43,542 nucleotides of DNA from Oscillospiraceae bacterium (GCA_904501855.1 CAJGCI010000003.1:1-43542); one strand, 5' to 3'. Numbered from the stretch's first letter, positions 32,885 to 41,775 are shown. Translations and numbers: made by a program. Notes: generated by a model not told the origin, from the sequence alone.

Positions 32885-34030
32885 ATGAATAAGGAAACCC
32901 GAACATGTAAATATCGAAGAAAATGTGGTGCCTGCCAGACATTGAACCTATCATATGAGGAAGAACTGTCACTTAAGATGAAGCGGGAGATCGACCTTCT
33001 TGGAAGATTCGGGCATGTGCAGGAAATTATCCCATCTTCTCCTTCTGACCACTACAGAAACAAAGCTCAGTATCTTTTCCATTTCAACCACGGAAGGATG
33101 ATCACCGGCCTGTACCGTTCCTCTGACGGGAAAATTGCGGAGATAGGCAGCTGTTTGATGGAAGATCGTGATCTGAGCCAGCTTTATCTTCAGATCAAAA
33201 AGCTGATAGCACAAAAAAAGGTACGAATATTCGATGGAAGAGATGGTGATCTGCGTCACATCATGCTCCGTAAAGGTATACGAACTGGGGAAATCTCTGT
33301 TTCCTTTGTTACGAAAAACGGGCTGTTTCCTCAGGTGGAAGACATTGCCGAAGAGCTTATGAAACACAATCCGAGTATCGTCTGCGTAACTGCTGTTAAA
33401 AACGACACACGAACCCCGTTGTGGATGAACGGAGAGGAGTATCTGATCCGGGGAAGAGGATATATCAACGATACCCTTTGCGGCTGCAGTTTCAGGATCC
33501 CTCCCAAAGCTTTTTATCAGATCAATCCATATTCTACTGAAATTCTTTACCAGACCGCTTCCGAATTTGCTCAGATCACAGCCACTGATCATGTATTGGA
33601 TGCATATTGCGGAATCGGCACTATTGGAATCACTGCCACCAAAGGTTGCTGTGCTTCGTTGGATGGTTTTGATAATAATCGTGATTCCATCACGATTGCA
33701 GATCTCAATGCGAGACAGAACAACATCAGCAATTTCAGTTACGCTTGTATTACCGATTCCAAGTGCACCCTCAACAAAAACAAGCATTACGATGTAGTAT
33801 TTGTCGACCCTCCCAGAGCCGGTGTTGACAAAAAGTTTATTTCAGTACTTCTAGAACTGCATGCCAATCGGCTGATCTATATTTCCTGCAATCCGCAGAC
33901 ACTGTCTCGGGATCTAAATATACTGAAAAAGAACTATAAAACCGTTTGCATTCAGCCTGTAGATATGTTTCCTGGTACGACTCACGTGGAGACCGCTGTT
34001 CTTTTGCGTGGAAAAAACGATAACAACTAA
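32885..34030 (+). CDS. TrmA-family RNA (uracil-5) methyltransferase lacking TRAM (RlmC-like layout)
   Basis: The 381-residue protein has a 4Fe-4S site from Cys8, Cys14, Cys17 (CKYRRKCGAC) and Cys90, the SAM motif DAYCGIGTIGI, DPPRAGVD and catalytic Cys335 in ISCNPQTLSRD. It starts directly at the iron-sulphur cluster and has no TRAM domain, a layout like enterobacterial RlmC. It differs clearly in sequence from the TRAM-bearing member at 28082, so it is not a recent duplicate. Which uracil it methylates is unknown; 23S U747 is one candidate. It starts 20 bases after the BASS gene. Confidence 0.88.
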   Translation: MNKETRTCKYRRKCGACQTLNLSYEEELSLKMKREIDLLGRFGHVQEIIPSSPSDHYRNKAQYLFHFNHGRMITGLYRSSDGKIAEIGSCLMEDRDLSQLYLQIKKLIAQKKVRIFDGRDGDLRHIMLRKGIRTGEISVSFVTKNGLFPQVEDIAEELMKHNPSIVCVTAVKNDTRTPLWMNGEEYLIRGRGYINDTLCGCSFRIPPKAFYQINPYSTEILYQTASEFAQITATDHVLDAYCGIGTIGITATKGCCASLDGFDNNRDSITIADLNARQNNISNFSYACITDSKCTLNKNKHYDVVFVDPPRAGVDKKFISVLLELHANRLIYISCNPQTLSRDLNILKKNYKTVCIQPVDMFPGTTHVETAVLLRGKNDNN

Positions 34031-34113
34031 GTCAATCTCAATTTAACGCAGAATACTTTCGCTTCTAATAAACAGGAACGACAATTCAGTAATTGAATGA
34101 AAGGAGTATTGCA

Positions 34114-34971
34114 ATGAAAAAAATATCAAACAATAAGAATCACAGAGTTTTCGTCATGCTAATGCTTACCGTTACTGCAATCTGTATGCTGCTTACCGGA
34201 TGTAAGGCTCGGGAGTCTTCTGAAGCGTCCAAACTTGAGGAAATCGGGGAACGTGGTGTTCTGAAAGTAGGTACAACAGGGGATTATCAGCCTATGTCTT
34301 ACCTTGATCCTGATACCGGCGAATATGTTGGCTTTGATTCTGAACTTACGGAAGATCTCGCCGAAGATCTGGGGGTAGAAATCGAGTATGTGGAAACATC
34401 GTGGCCGACATTGATGGACGACACACTCGCAGGAAAATTCGACCTTGCTATCTGTGGAATCACTGTCAACGATGCCCGGAAAGAACAGGCTCTGATGTCG
34501 GATGGATACATTGTAAACGGAAAGACAATTCTTTGCCGTGCAGAGGATGCTCAAAAATATACAAGTCTCGAAGCGATCAACCGTCCTGAAGTGCGGGTCA
34601 TGGTGAATCCCGGGGGACTAAATGAACAGTTTGCTCGTGAAAACCTGCCGGATGTGACCTTGATTATCCACGATGTCAATCAGGAGATTCCCGGTCTGGT
34701 TGCCTCCGGCGAGGCAGATATCATGATTACGGAAGTCATGGAAGCTGGGTATTATGTGGGGCAGGATGAACGTCTTGCAGCTCCGCTGATACATGAACCA
34801 TTTACACACGGTGAGATTGGAGTCCTCATGCCGAAAGGATCGGAGGATCTCCTGACCTATGTAAATGATTTTCTCAAGAAAGAGAAAGATTCCGGCAGGA
34901 TTGATGAACTGGCGAATGATTATTTCTTCAAGTACATAGAATCTGATAGCGATCTTGCACCTGCCGCATAA
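34114..34971 (+). CDS. Extracytoplasmic solute-binding lipoprotein, cyclohexadienyl dehydratase (PheC)-like
   Basis: A 285-residue type 3 solute-binding protein. A lipoprotein signal ends in the lipobox LTGC (Cys30). The body has RGVLKVGTTGDYQPMSY, GFDSELTEDLAEDLG, TSWPTLMDDTLAGKFDLA and VNPGGLNEQFARENLP, a series that I recall from the PheC cyclohexadienyl dehydratase branch rather than from amino acid binders; the Glu of NEQF (about residue 171) is in the place where PheC has its catalytic acid. AAAGGAG lies 8 bases before ATG 34114. No permease or ATPase gene is nearby, which fits an enzyme or an orphan receptor. Both remain inference. Confidence 0.85.
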   Translation: MKKISNNKNHRVFVMLMLTVTAICMLLTGCKARESSEASKLEEIGERGVLKVGTTGDYQPMSYLDPDTGEYVGFDSELTEDLAEDLGVEIEYVETSWPTLMDDTLAGKFDLAICGITVNDARKEQALMSDGYIVNGKTILCRAEDAQKYTSLEAINRPEVRVMVNPGGLNEQFARENLPDVTLIIHDVNQEIPGLVASGEADIMITEVMEAGYYVGQDERLAAPLIHEPFTHGEIGVLMPKGSEDLLTYVNDFLKKEKDSGRIDELANDYFFKYIESDSDLAPAA

Positions 34972-35064
34972 ACAGCGAAAATCCAGTTTTTAAGCATCAG
35001 TCCATAAATGACTAAGACTTATTTAGTAATAGAATCGAAGTTCCTTTTATCCGGAGGGTAATCT

Positions 35065-35811
35065 GTGGAGTACATTAAGATCACAAAAGACAATCTGGAA
35101 AACCAGCATATCTGCTGCGCAATTTCCAACAACAAGGATATACAGGTCTCATCAAAAAAAGCCTGGCTTGCAGAGCGACTGGATGAAGGACTAGTCTTTT
35201 TGAAAAGCACAGAGCGTGGAAAATGCTTTATTGAGTATATCCCGGCTGAAAATGCATGGAACCCCATCGCAGCAGAAGGATATATGTACATTGACTGTTT
35301 ATGGGTTTCCGGCTCATTTAAAGGGCATGGTTATTCAAACGATTTGCTGAACGCTTGTATCGCGGACAGTACGGAAAAGGGCAGACAGGGTCTTTGTATC
35401 CTTTCTGCAGCGAAGAAAAAACCGTTTCTTGCAGATCCGAAGTTTTTAAAATACAAAGGGTTTACCGTTTGTGATGAGTCGGATAACGGCATTCAGCTCT
35501 GGTATTATCCATTTGCTGATGGTGCGAAAAAACCAGCATTCAAGGAATGTGCCAGACACCCGCATATTGATAAACAGGGATATGTACTTTACTACACGAG
35601 CCAGTGTCCCTTCAACGCAAAATACGTACCAATCGTTGAACAAACAGCCAAGGAACACGGCGTCCAGTTCAAAGCGATTCATATAGAGAGCAGGGAAGAG
35701 GCGCAGAATGCACCGACCCCGATCACCACGTATGCTTTGTTTTATAATGGTGACTATCTGACCAACGAGCAGATGAATGATAAGAGGTTTTTAAAGCTTA
35801 TATCCCGATAA
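35065..35811 (+). CDS. GNAT N-acetyltransferase with YoaP-type C-terminal domain
   Basis: The N-terminal half (about 1-140) is GNAT-like, with MYIDCLWVSGSFKGHGYS as the acetyl-CoA motif region and LLNACIADSTEKGRQGL. The C-terminal half has VLYYTSQCPFNAKYVP, a thioredoxin-like beginning with one cysteine, and ends in a YALFYNGDYLTNEQM segment, as in YoaP of Bacillus. The substrate is unknown. GTG 35065 is used, with GGAGGG about 6 bases upstream. The 248 residues match the family. It is separated by about 90 bases from the previous gene. Confidence 0.87.
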   Translation: MEYIKITKDNLENQHICCAISNNKDIQVSSKKAWLAERLDEGLVFLKSTERGKCFIEYIPAENAWNPIAAEGYMYIDCLWVSGSFKGHGYSNDLLNACIADSTEKGRQGLCILSAAKKKPFLADPKFLKYKGFTVCDESDNGIQLWYYPFADGAKKPAFKECARHPHIDKQGYVLYYTSQCPFNAKYVPIVEQTAKEHGVQFKAIHIESREEAQNAPTPITTYALFYNGDYLTNEQMNDKRFLKLISR

Positions 35812-35888
35812 TTAACGTATGTAATAATTCCTTCCTGATGAACGAAAAACAGTTCTGTTCAGATGGGTAGACTTCAGGTGAAACACAC

Positions 35889-36644
35889 ATGAACATCACA
35901 CAAAACTTTTATGATGATTTGGCACCGCAGTATGACAAACTCTTTGAGGATTGGAATACTGTAATGCATGAACAGGCAGACATCCTTGAAAGGATCTTTA
36001 CAGAGTATGGTTTTTCGCATGAAGCTCGCGTTCTTGACTGTGCCTGCGGTATCGGAACGCAGGCGGTGGGATTGGCAAAACATCATTATCCGGTTACCGC
36101 CTCGGATATCAGCGCCGGAGCTTTGTCCGAGGCAAAAGAACGGGCTATGGAAAACGGAGTTAAGATCCGATTCGAACAGGCAGATTTCTGTTCGCTGCAA
36201 AATACCTTCGAAGAGCAGTTCGAGATCGTCATCGCCATGGATAATGCACTGCCTCATATGTTGTCCACGGAATCATTAAGCATGGCAGTTAGAAGCATCT
36301 GCTCATCTGTCTGTCCGGGCGGTATCTTCGTAGCCAGTATCCGGGATTATGATCGTCTTCTTGAAGAGAAGCCACCATATTCTCCGCCTTACATCCATTC
36401 GACCGATAAGGGACAGCGGGTTTCCTTTCAAACCTGGGAATGGGATGACAACATTTATCAGTTGACACAGTATATCATTGAGGATGAAGATACCCTTCAT
36501 ACCAGTAAGTTTCAGTGCAAATACCGTGCTACACGAAGAGACGAACTGACAAGCATACTGCTTTCCGTCGGATTCAGTGAGGTAGCATGGAAATTCATGA
36601 ACGAAACAGGTTTCTATCAGCCAATTGTAGTGGCAAAAAAGTAA
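35889..36644 (+). CDS. Class I SAM-dependent methyltransferase
   Basis: The 251-residue protein has motif I VLDCACGIGTQAVGLA, followed by an acidic motif II VTASDISAGAL and a post-I IRFEQADF, and FEIVIAMDNALPH as motif IV. The sequence is close to glycine/sarcosine N-methyltransferase-like small-molecule methyltransferases, but substrate cannot be assigned. AGGTGA lies 7 bases before ATG 35889. It sits immediately before a GyrI-like gene, 27 bases apart, and both may form one transcript. Confidence 0.88.
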   Translation: MNITQNFYDDLAPQYDKLFEDWNTVMHEQADILERIFTEYGFSHEARVLDCACGIGTQAVGLAKHHYPVTASDISAGALSEAKERAMENGVKIRFEQADFCSLQNTFEEQFEIVIAMDNALPHMLSTESLSMAVRSICSSVCPGGIFVASIRDYDRLLEEKPPYSPPYIHSTDKGQRVSFQTWEWDDNIYQLTQYIIEDEDTLHTSKFQCKYRATRRDELTSILLSVGFSEVAWKFMNETGFYQPIVVAKK

Positions 36645-36671
36645 CTCTGCAGTTATTCGGAGGTTATCTGT

Positions 36672-37304
36672 ATGGCATTTGATTTTAAAAAAGAATATAA
36701 AGAGTTTTATATGCCAAAAGACACGCCATGCATTATCACTGTTCCAAAAATGAGCTATATCGCGGTTCGCGGACAGGGCGACCCAAATGATGAAAACGGT
36801 GCGTATAAACAATCAATTGGCCTGTTATATGGAGTTGCTTATACGATCAAGATGAGCAAAAAAGGTGACCACAAGATCGATGGTTTTCATGATTTTGTAG
36901 TACCTCCTTTGGAAGGATTCTGGTGGCAGGATGGATGCAACAGCATGGATTATGCCCATAAAGAAAGCTTTCATTGGATCTCTGTGATCCGTCTGCCGGA
37001 TTTCGTTTCAAAATCTGATTTTGAATGGGCAGTAGAAGAGGCGACCAGAAAGAAGAAAACCGATTTTTCCTCGGTCGAGTACATGGAGTATGATGAGGGC
37101 ATTTGCGTTCAATGCATGCACATCGGTTCTTACGATGAGGAGCCTGCCACGGTTGCACGTATGCATGAGCACATGGAAAGTCTGGGGTACGCGGTCGATA
37201 TTACAACAGATCGCATGCACCACGAAATCTATTTGAGTGATCCGAGAAAAGTCCCGCCGGAGAAGCGAAAGACTGTAATACGGCATCCAATAAAAAAACT
37301 GTAA
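36672..37304 (+). CDS. GyrI-like small-molecule-binding domain protein
   Basis: The 210-residue protein has the GyrI-like pattern: MSYIAVRGQGDPN, LYGVAYTIKM, WVD-like FWWQDG, and VQCMHIGSYDEEPATVARMHEHM, which carries the characteristic G-x-Y-x-x-x-x-x-T motif, then HHEIYLSDPRKVPPEK. This is the stand-alone class with an extended N-terminus, not the DNA-gyrase-binding GyrI of E. coli. Some members hydrolyse or sequester toxic cyclic compounds; that is family-level knowledge only. GGAGG precedes the ATG. Confidence 0.88.
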   Translation: MAFDFKKEYKEFYMPKDTPCIITVPKMSYIAVRGQGDPNDENGAYKQSIGLLYGVAYTIKMSKKGDHKIDGFHDFVVPPLEGFWWQDGCNSMDYAHKESFHWISVIRLPDFVSKSDFEWAVEEATRKKKTDFSSVEYMEYDEGICVQCMHIGSYDEEPATVARMHEHMESLGYAVDITTDRMHHEIYLSDPRKVPPEKRKTVIRHPIKKL

Positions 37305-37340
37305 ACCAGACACAGCATATTCCAGAGTAACAGAAAAATA

Positions 37341-37369
37341 TGGAAATCAGAACAATAATTGATTATAAT
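37341..37369 (+). promoter_or_regulatory. Possible promoter for the HD-domain gene
   Basis: TGGAAA (37341-37346) and TATAAT (37364-37369) have a 17-base spacer, 30 bases before the chosen GTG start. Confidence 0.6.
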
Positions 37370-37398
37370 GATTGGAACACGATAAGGAGATGACAGCC

Positions 37399-37944
37399 GT
37401 GAGCTATATTCCTACGCCGGAACAGGCAGAAGAACTCGTAAAGCAGTATAATAAGGAACCGTTTCATATCGAGCACGCAGAGATCGTATCCAAGATAATG
37501 GGAATCTTTGCCGAAGAATATGATCCTGACCGCGTCCAGTTCTGGGAAACGGTTGGGATGCTTCATGACATTGATTTCGAGCAATGGCCGGATGAGCACT
37601 GTTTGAAAGCAAATGAACTGCTGCATGATCTGGATATTGACGAAGAGGTCATTCACGGTGTCGTATCGCATGGTTACGGCATCTGCTCGGATGTCGAACC
37701 GGAACATTACATGGAAAAAGTTCTGTTTGCAGTGGATGAATTATCCGGGTTGATTGGTGCCGCTGCACGTATGCGGCCGAATGGAATCTCCGACATGCCG
37801 GTTAAATCTCTGGCCAAAAAGTTTAAGGACAAGAAGTTTGCCGCCGGATGTTCCAGAGACGTAATTACCCGCGGAGCCGAGATGATGGGCGTGGAACTGA
37901 ACACGCTGTTTGAGATGACGCTGGAGGCCATGAAAAAAATCTGA
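37399..37944 (+). CDS. HD-domain (HDIG-type) phosphohydrolase-like protein
   Basis: The 181-residue protein has the HD metal motif: His26 in FHIEHAE, His56-Asp57 in MLHDIDFEQ, and a later Asp near 113 in FAVDELSGL. These fit HDIG-related hydrolases, which often act on nucleotides; the substrate is unknown. I chose GTG 37399 because AAGGAG (37384-37389) lies 9 bases upstream. ATG 37390 abuts that site and TTG 37372 has none. It is the last of the run of unrelated small enzymes before the SpoIID-like gene. Confidence 0.82.
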   Translation: MSYIPTPEQAEELVKQYNKEPFHIEHAEIVSKIMGIFAEEYDPDRVQFWETVGMLHDIDFEQWPDEHCLKANELLHDLDIDEEVIHGVVSHGYGICSDVEPEHYMEKVLFAVDELSGLIGAAARMRPNGISDMPVKSLAKKFKDKKFAAGCSRDVITRGAEMMGVELNTLFEMTLEAMKKI

Positions 37945-37961
37945 TTGGGAATCGAAACAAT

Positions 37962-39602
37962 ATGAAAAAACGATTTTCAAAACTTCATATCGTTTTCTTG
38001 TTTTTTATTGTTTTCTCACTGTTGCTGTCTGTTTGCAGCTCTGCTGAAAACACGGATCTGGACCGATCTTCCTACGTTGACGGAAGCCAGTACGACAACG
38101 AAGACATCAATATCAAGCACGTCAAAGTTGGTCTGTTATACGATAAACAGGCTACTGACCGCATCTATCTCGACGTTCTGGACGGCGCAGGTTTTCAGTT
38201 TCTGACCTATAACGCGCAGCGCGAGGGGAGAGAGCTCGGAAGAGTGGATTCCAATCATGTTGTCGTGATCAAGGATAATTTCTATTCCGACTCTGAGCTG
38301 AACACAAAATGCTATCACGTGCGCTTAAACCAGGATTTCTATTCCTATTCTGATGCACGTACCGAAGCAGATAAATACGATGATGGCTTTCCTGCGTATT
38401 ATCATGGGAAATACAGTGTGCTTTTCGGCAGTTTCAGTTCGATTGCAGAAGCGAATGCATATGCTTCTGAAAACGGACTGGATGGTCACGGAAGCACTTC
38501 CGGTCAGAATGGTGTTCTTGTTCTGGATACTGCAACGAAAAAACCTCTGTTCGGTTTTGATATGACTTCGGCGAAAAATCTTACTGTAGCTCCAGTGGAA
38601 TACGACAGTGCACCGGTTACCGGCTTTAACGGGAAGAAGTACTATGGCGGATTTGAGGTTCTCAGAAGGAACGGCATGAATCTGTCAGTCATAAACTGTA
38701 TTGATCTGGAAAGCTATGTAAAAGGTGTTATTCCGTATGAGATGAGCCCGTCGTGGCCAATCGAGGCACTGAAGGCCCAGGCTTTATGCGCACGCACATA
38801 TGTTGCAAAGCATATGAATCAGTATGGTGAATATGGTTTCGATGTCACGGATGATACGCATAGTCAGGTCTATGGCGGTATTGAAGGAGCTACCGAGGAT
38901 ACTAACGCTGCAGTAGATGATACCGCTGGAAAATTCATCCGTTACAAGGGTGAATTATGCAACACATATTATTTCTCGTGTGACGGGGGAAGTACGGAAT
39001 CAGCAAGTCTGGTTTTCGGACAGGATTACGAGTATCTCATCGGAAAAGAAGATCCCTTTGAAGCTGCGATCAGTTTTCCGAATAAGACCTGGAACAAGAC
39101 CATCACTTCATCACAGCTGACTTCCATACTCAATTCCAAGGGTTATACCATTGGAACTGTGACAGAAGTAAGCGAGGATTTCACTCCTTCCGGAAACTGC
39201 AATTCTCTCACTTTCACCGACGGAAACAAGAACTCTGTAACTCTGGATCATACTGCATACAATAAGCTGGGGCTGCCCAGCTGTCATTTCACGGCAGAAA
39301 AAACAAAGATCAAGGTTGTAAAAAAAGTGAAAAAACAGGTGCCACCGTCACCTTCGCCATCGCCCACACCAACACCGGCTCAGGATGGTGCCGCAGCTCC
39401 TACACCGACTCCCAAGCCTACTCCAACACCGGAACAGTATGAGTACATCACGGAATACTATGACGGATTCTCATTTAACGGAGGCGGATGGGGCCATAAC
39501 TGCGGAATGAGTCAGTGGGGCGCATACTCCATGGCGTATGCCTATGGATACAATTACGAAGATATCATTCGTTTTTATTTCACTGGAGCATATATTGCAT
39601 GA
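37962..39602 (+). CDS. SpoIID/LytB-family secreted protein with internal proline-rich linker
   Basis: SpoIID is a lytic transglycosylase that degrades glycan strands in sporulation. The N-terminal signal or anchor is at about 8-24. A SPOR-like stretch is possible at about 145-200 (YSVLFGSFSSIAEANAYA). The SpoIID core (about 240-360) has DLESYVKGVIPYEM with the catalytic Glu260, then PSWPIEALKAQALCARTY. A Pro/Ser/Thr linker (about 460-491, PSPSPSPTPTP) separates it from the C-terminal GGWGHNCGMSQWGA block. The 546 residues exceed SpoIID, so this may be a vegetative wall enzyme. It overlaps queA by 4 bases. Confidence 0.88.
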   Translation: MKKRFSKLHIVFLFFIVFSLLLSVCSSAENTDLDRSSYVDGSQYDNEDINIKHVKVGLLYDKQATDRIYLDVLDGAGFQFLTYNAQREGRELGRVDSNHVVVIKDNFYSDSELNTKCYHVRLNQDFYSYSDARTEADKYDDGFPAYYHGKYSVLFGSFSSIAEANAYASENGLDGHGSTSGQNGVLVLDTATKKPLFGFDMTSAKNLTVAPVEYDSAPVTGFNGKKYYGGFEVLRRNGMNLSVINCIDLESYVKGVIPYEMSPSWPIEALKAQALCARTYVAKHMNQYGEYGFDVTDDTHSQVYGGIEGATEDTNAAVDDTAGKFIRYKGELCNTYYFSCDGGSTESASLVFGQDYEYLIGKEDPFEAAISFPNKTWNKTITSSQLTSILNSKGYTIGTVTEVSEDFTPSGNCNSLTFTDGNKNSVTLDHTAYNKLGLPSCHFTAEKTKIKVVKKVKKQVPPSPSPSPTPTPAQDGAAAPTPTPKPTPTPEQYEYITEYYDGFSFNGGGWGHNCGMSQWGAYSMAYAYGYNYEDIIRFYFTGAYIA

Positions 39603-40621
39603 AGAAATCCGATTTTTATTTTGATCTTCCAAAAGAACTGATTGCACAGACACCTCTGGATCAGAGAGATCATTCAAAAATGATGCATATCAATAAAAAT
39701 ACCGGTGCGGTCGAACACCGGCATTTTTATGAACTTCCCGATATGCTTCACGAAGGAGACTGCCTGGTTCTGAATGATTCCCGCGTTTTACCTGCGCGCC
39801 TTATCGGAACTCGTCCCACGGGAGGTAATGTGGAAGTATTGCTGCTGCGTGATCTTGGTGATTCAAAGTGGGAATGTCTTACAAAGCCTGGAAAGAAAAC
39901 CAGGACCGGAACTGAAATTACATTCGGAGACGGACAGCTGAAATGTGAAGTCATTGAAGTACTGGAAAACGGAAACCGTATTGTTAAGTTCCAGTATGAC
40001 GGCATCTTTCTGGAGATACTGGAATCCTTGGGGAAGATGCCGCTTCCGCCATATATCAAAGAAGAGCTGGAGGATTCTGAACGGTATCAGACTGTTTATT
40101 CCAGAGAACTGGGCAGCGCTGCGGCCCCTACTGCAGGACTTCATTTCACCAATGAAATTCTTGACAGAATCAAGGAAAAAGGTGTTAGCATCGCTTATGT
40201 AACGCTCCATGTAGGACTAGGGACCTTTCGACCGGTAAAAGAAGAAAATATAGAACAGCATGATATGCACAGTGAGTTCTGTATGATCCCTCAGGAAGCA
40301 GCAAATATTATCAATGAAACGAAGAGTAGGGGAGGCCGGATCATTTCCGTAGGCACTACTTCTTGCCGCACACTGGAATCCTTTTCAGATGAGAACGGAT
40401 TCGTCAAGGCTGTTTCCGATTGGACAAACATTTTTATTTATCCGGGATACCGCTTCAAATGTGTGGATGCTCTGATCACAAATTTTCATTTGCCGGAATC
40501 AACGCTGATCATGCTGGTAGCCGCCATGACAGGGCGGGAAAACATTCTGAACGCTTATAAGATCGCAGTAAATGAACGGTATCGGTTTTTCTCGTTCGGT
40601 GACTGCTGTTTTATTGAATAA
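39599..40621 (+). CDS. queA: S-adenosylmethionine:tRNA ribosyltransferase-isomerase QueA
   Basis: QueA transfers the ribosyl part of SAM to preQ1-tRNA to form epoxyqueuosine. Family blocks are FYFDLPKELIAQTPLDQRD, VLNDSRVLPARLIG, PLPPYIKE, ERYQTVYSRELGSAAAPTAG and VTLHVGLGTFRPV. With ATG 39599 it has 340 residues, the family length; a longer frame upstream lies inside the SpoIID-like gene and has no homology. GGAG lies 10 bases upstream. The start overlaps the previous stop by four bases. tgt follows. Confidence 0.96.
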   Translation: MKKSDFYFDLPKELIAQTPLDQRDHSKMMHINKNTGAVEHRHFYELPDMLHEGDCLVLNDSRVLPARLIGTRPTGGNVEVLLLRDLGDSKWECLTKPGKKTRTGTEITFGDGQLKCEVIEVLENGNRIVKFQYDGIFLEILESLGKMPLPPYIKEELEDSERYQTVYSRELGSAAAPTAGLHFTNEILDRIKEKGVSIAYVTLHVGLGTFRPVKEENIEQHDMHSEFCMIPQEAANIINETKSRGGRIISVGTTSCRTLESFSDENGFVKAVSDWTNIFIYPGYRFKCVDALITNFHLPESTLIMLVAAMTGRENILNAYKIAVNERYRFFSFGDCCFIE

Positions 40622-40638
40622 TCCATGGAGAAAGCATT

Positions 40639-41769
40639 ATGTTTAAAGTTTTGAAAAAAGAAGGCAATGCGCGGCGCGGTGAATTTACCTGCCCTCATGG
40701 AACAGTACAAACTCCTGTATTTATGAATGTCGGTACTCAGGCCGCCATTAAAGGAGCGCTGTCTGCAGAAGACCTGGACAATATCGGCTGTCAGATTGAA
40801 TTATCCAATACCTATCATCTGCATGTTCGTCCTGGTGATGAGCTTATCAAGAAGCAGGGCGGTCTTCACAAATTCATGACCTGGGAAGGACCGATTCTGA
40901 CAGACAGCGGTGGTTTTCAGATTTTCTCTCTGGCATCATTACGAAAGATAACCGAAGAAGGCGTAGCATTTAATTCCCACGTGGATGGCCGTCATATATT
41001 CATGGGTCCGGAAGAGAGCATGAGGATCCAGTCAAATCTCGGTTCGGATATAGCAATGGCGTTTGATGAGTGTGTAAAAATCCCATCTCCGAGAGAGTAT
41101 GTACAGGCATCTACGGAAAGAACATACCGCTGGCTTGTTCGGTGTAAGGATGCGCTGGATCAGTATAATCAGGAGTCTGATGCCGTCAATCCTGGGCAGG
41201 TGCTGTTTGGAATCAATCAGGGCGCTGTTTTTCCGGACATCCGTATTGAACACATGAAAAAGATTGCAGAACTTGAGCTTCCCGGTTATGCCATTGGCGG
41301 TCTTGCCGTTGGAGAGACCCATCAGGAGATGTATGACATCATTGAATGCGTTCAGGAATATATGCCGCAGGACAAGCCCAGATATCTCATGGGCGTAGGA
41401 ACGCCGGGAAATATCATCGAATCCGTTTACCGGGGAGTAGACTTCTTTGACTGTGTGATGCCTGCCCGGAATGGTCGTCACGGTCATCTTTATACCTGGA
41501 ACGGTGTCATCAATATCAAAAACGAAAAATATGCGAATGACAGCAATCCAATTGATATTAATTGCGATTGTCCTGTCTGCAGACGATACAGCCGTTCTTA
41601 TCTTCGGCATCTGTTCAAATCGGAAGAATTACTGGCATTGCGTCTGTCTGTTATGCATAATCTGTATTTTTACAACAGCCTGATGTCAAAGATAAGAACT
41701 GCTTTGGATAATGATGATTTTGAAGCATTTCGTAATAATTATTCCAAGATCTTAGATCAACGCATCTAA
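40639..41769 (+). CDS. tgt: tRNA-guanine transglycosylase
   Basis: Tgt exchanges G34 of tRNAs with GUN anticodons for preQ1. Asp89 in DSGGFQ acts in base exchange, and Asp271 in FFDCVMPARNGR is the nucleophile. Zinc is held by Cys309, Cys311, Cys314 and His340. GGLAVGE lines the pocket. The 376 residues are standard. It follows queA, the next enzyme of the pathway, by 17 bases. preQ1 synthesis genes are not in this window, so the cell either makes it elsewhere or salvages it. Confidence 0.97.
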   Translation: MFKVLKKEGNARRGEFTCPHGTVQTPVFMNVGTQAAIKGALSAEDLDNIGCQIELSNTYHLHVRPGDELIKKQGGLHKFMTWEGPILTDSGGFQIFSLASLRKITEEGVAFNSHVDGRHIFMGPEESMRIQSNLGSDIAMAFDECVKIPSPREYVQASTERTYRWLVRCKDALDQYNQESDAVNPGQVLFGINQGAVFPDIRIEHMKKIAELELPGYAIGGLAVGETHQEMYDIIECVQEYMPQDKPRYLMGVGTPGNIIESVYRGVDFFDCVMPARNGRHGHLYTWNGVINIKNEKYANDSNPIDINCDCPVCRRYSRSYLRHLFKSEELLALRLSVMHNLYFYNSLMSKIRTALDNDDFEAFRNNYSKILDQRI

Positions 41770-41775
41770 CAATTC

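Noticed and set aside
39515..39598. N-terminal extension of QueA
   Set aside because: It lies within the SpoIID-like gene and has no QueA homology; ATG 39599 gives the family length.
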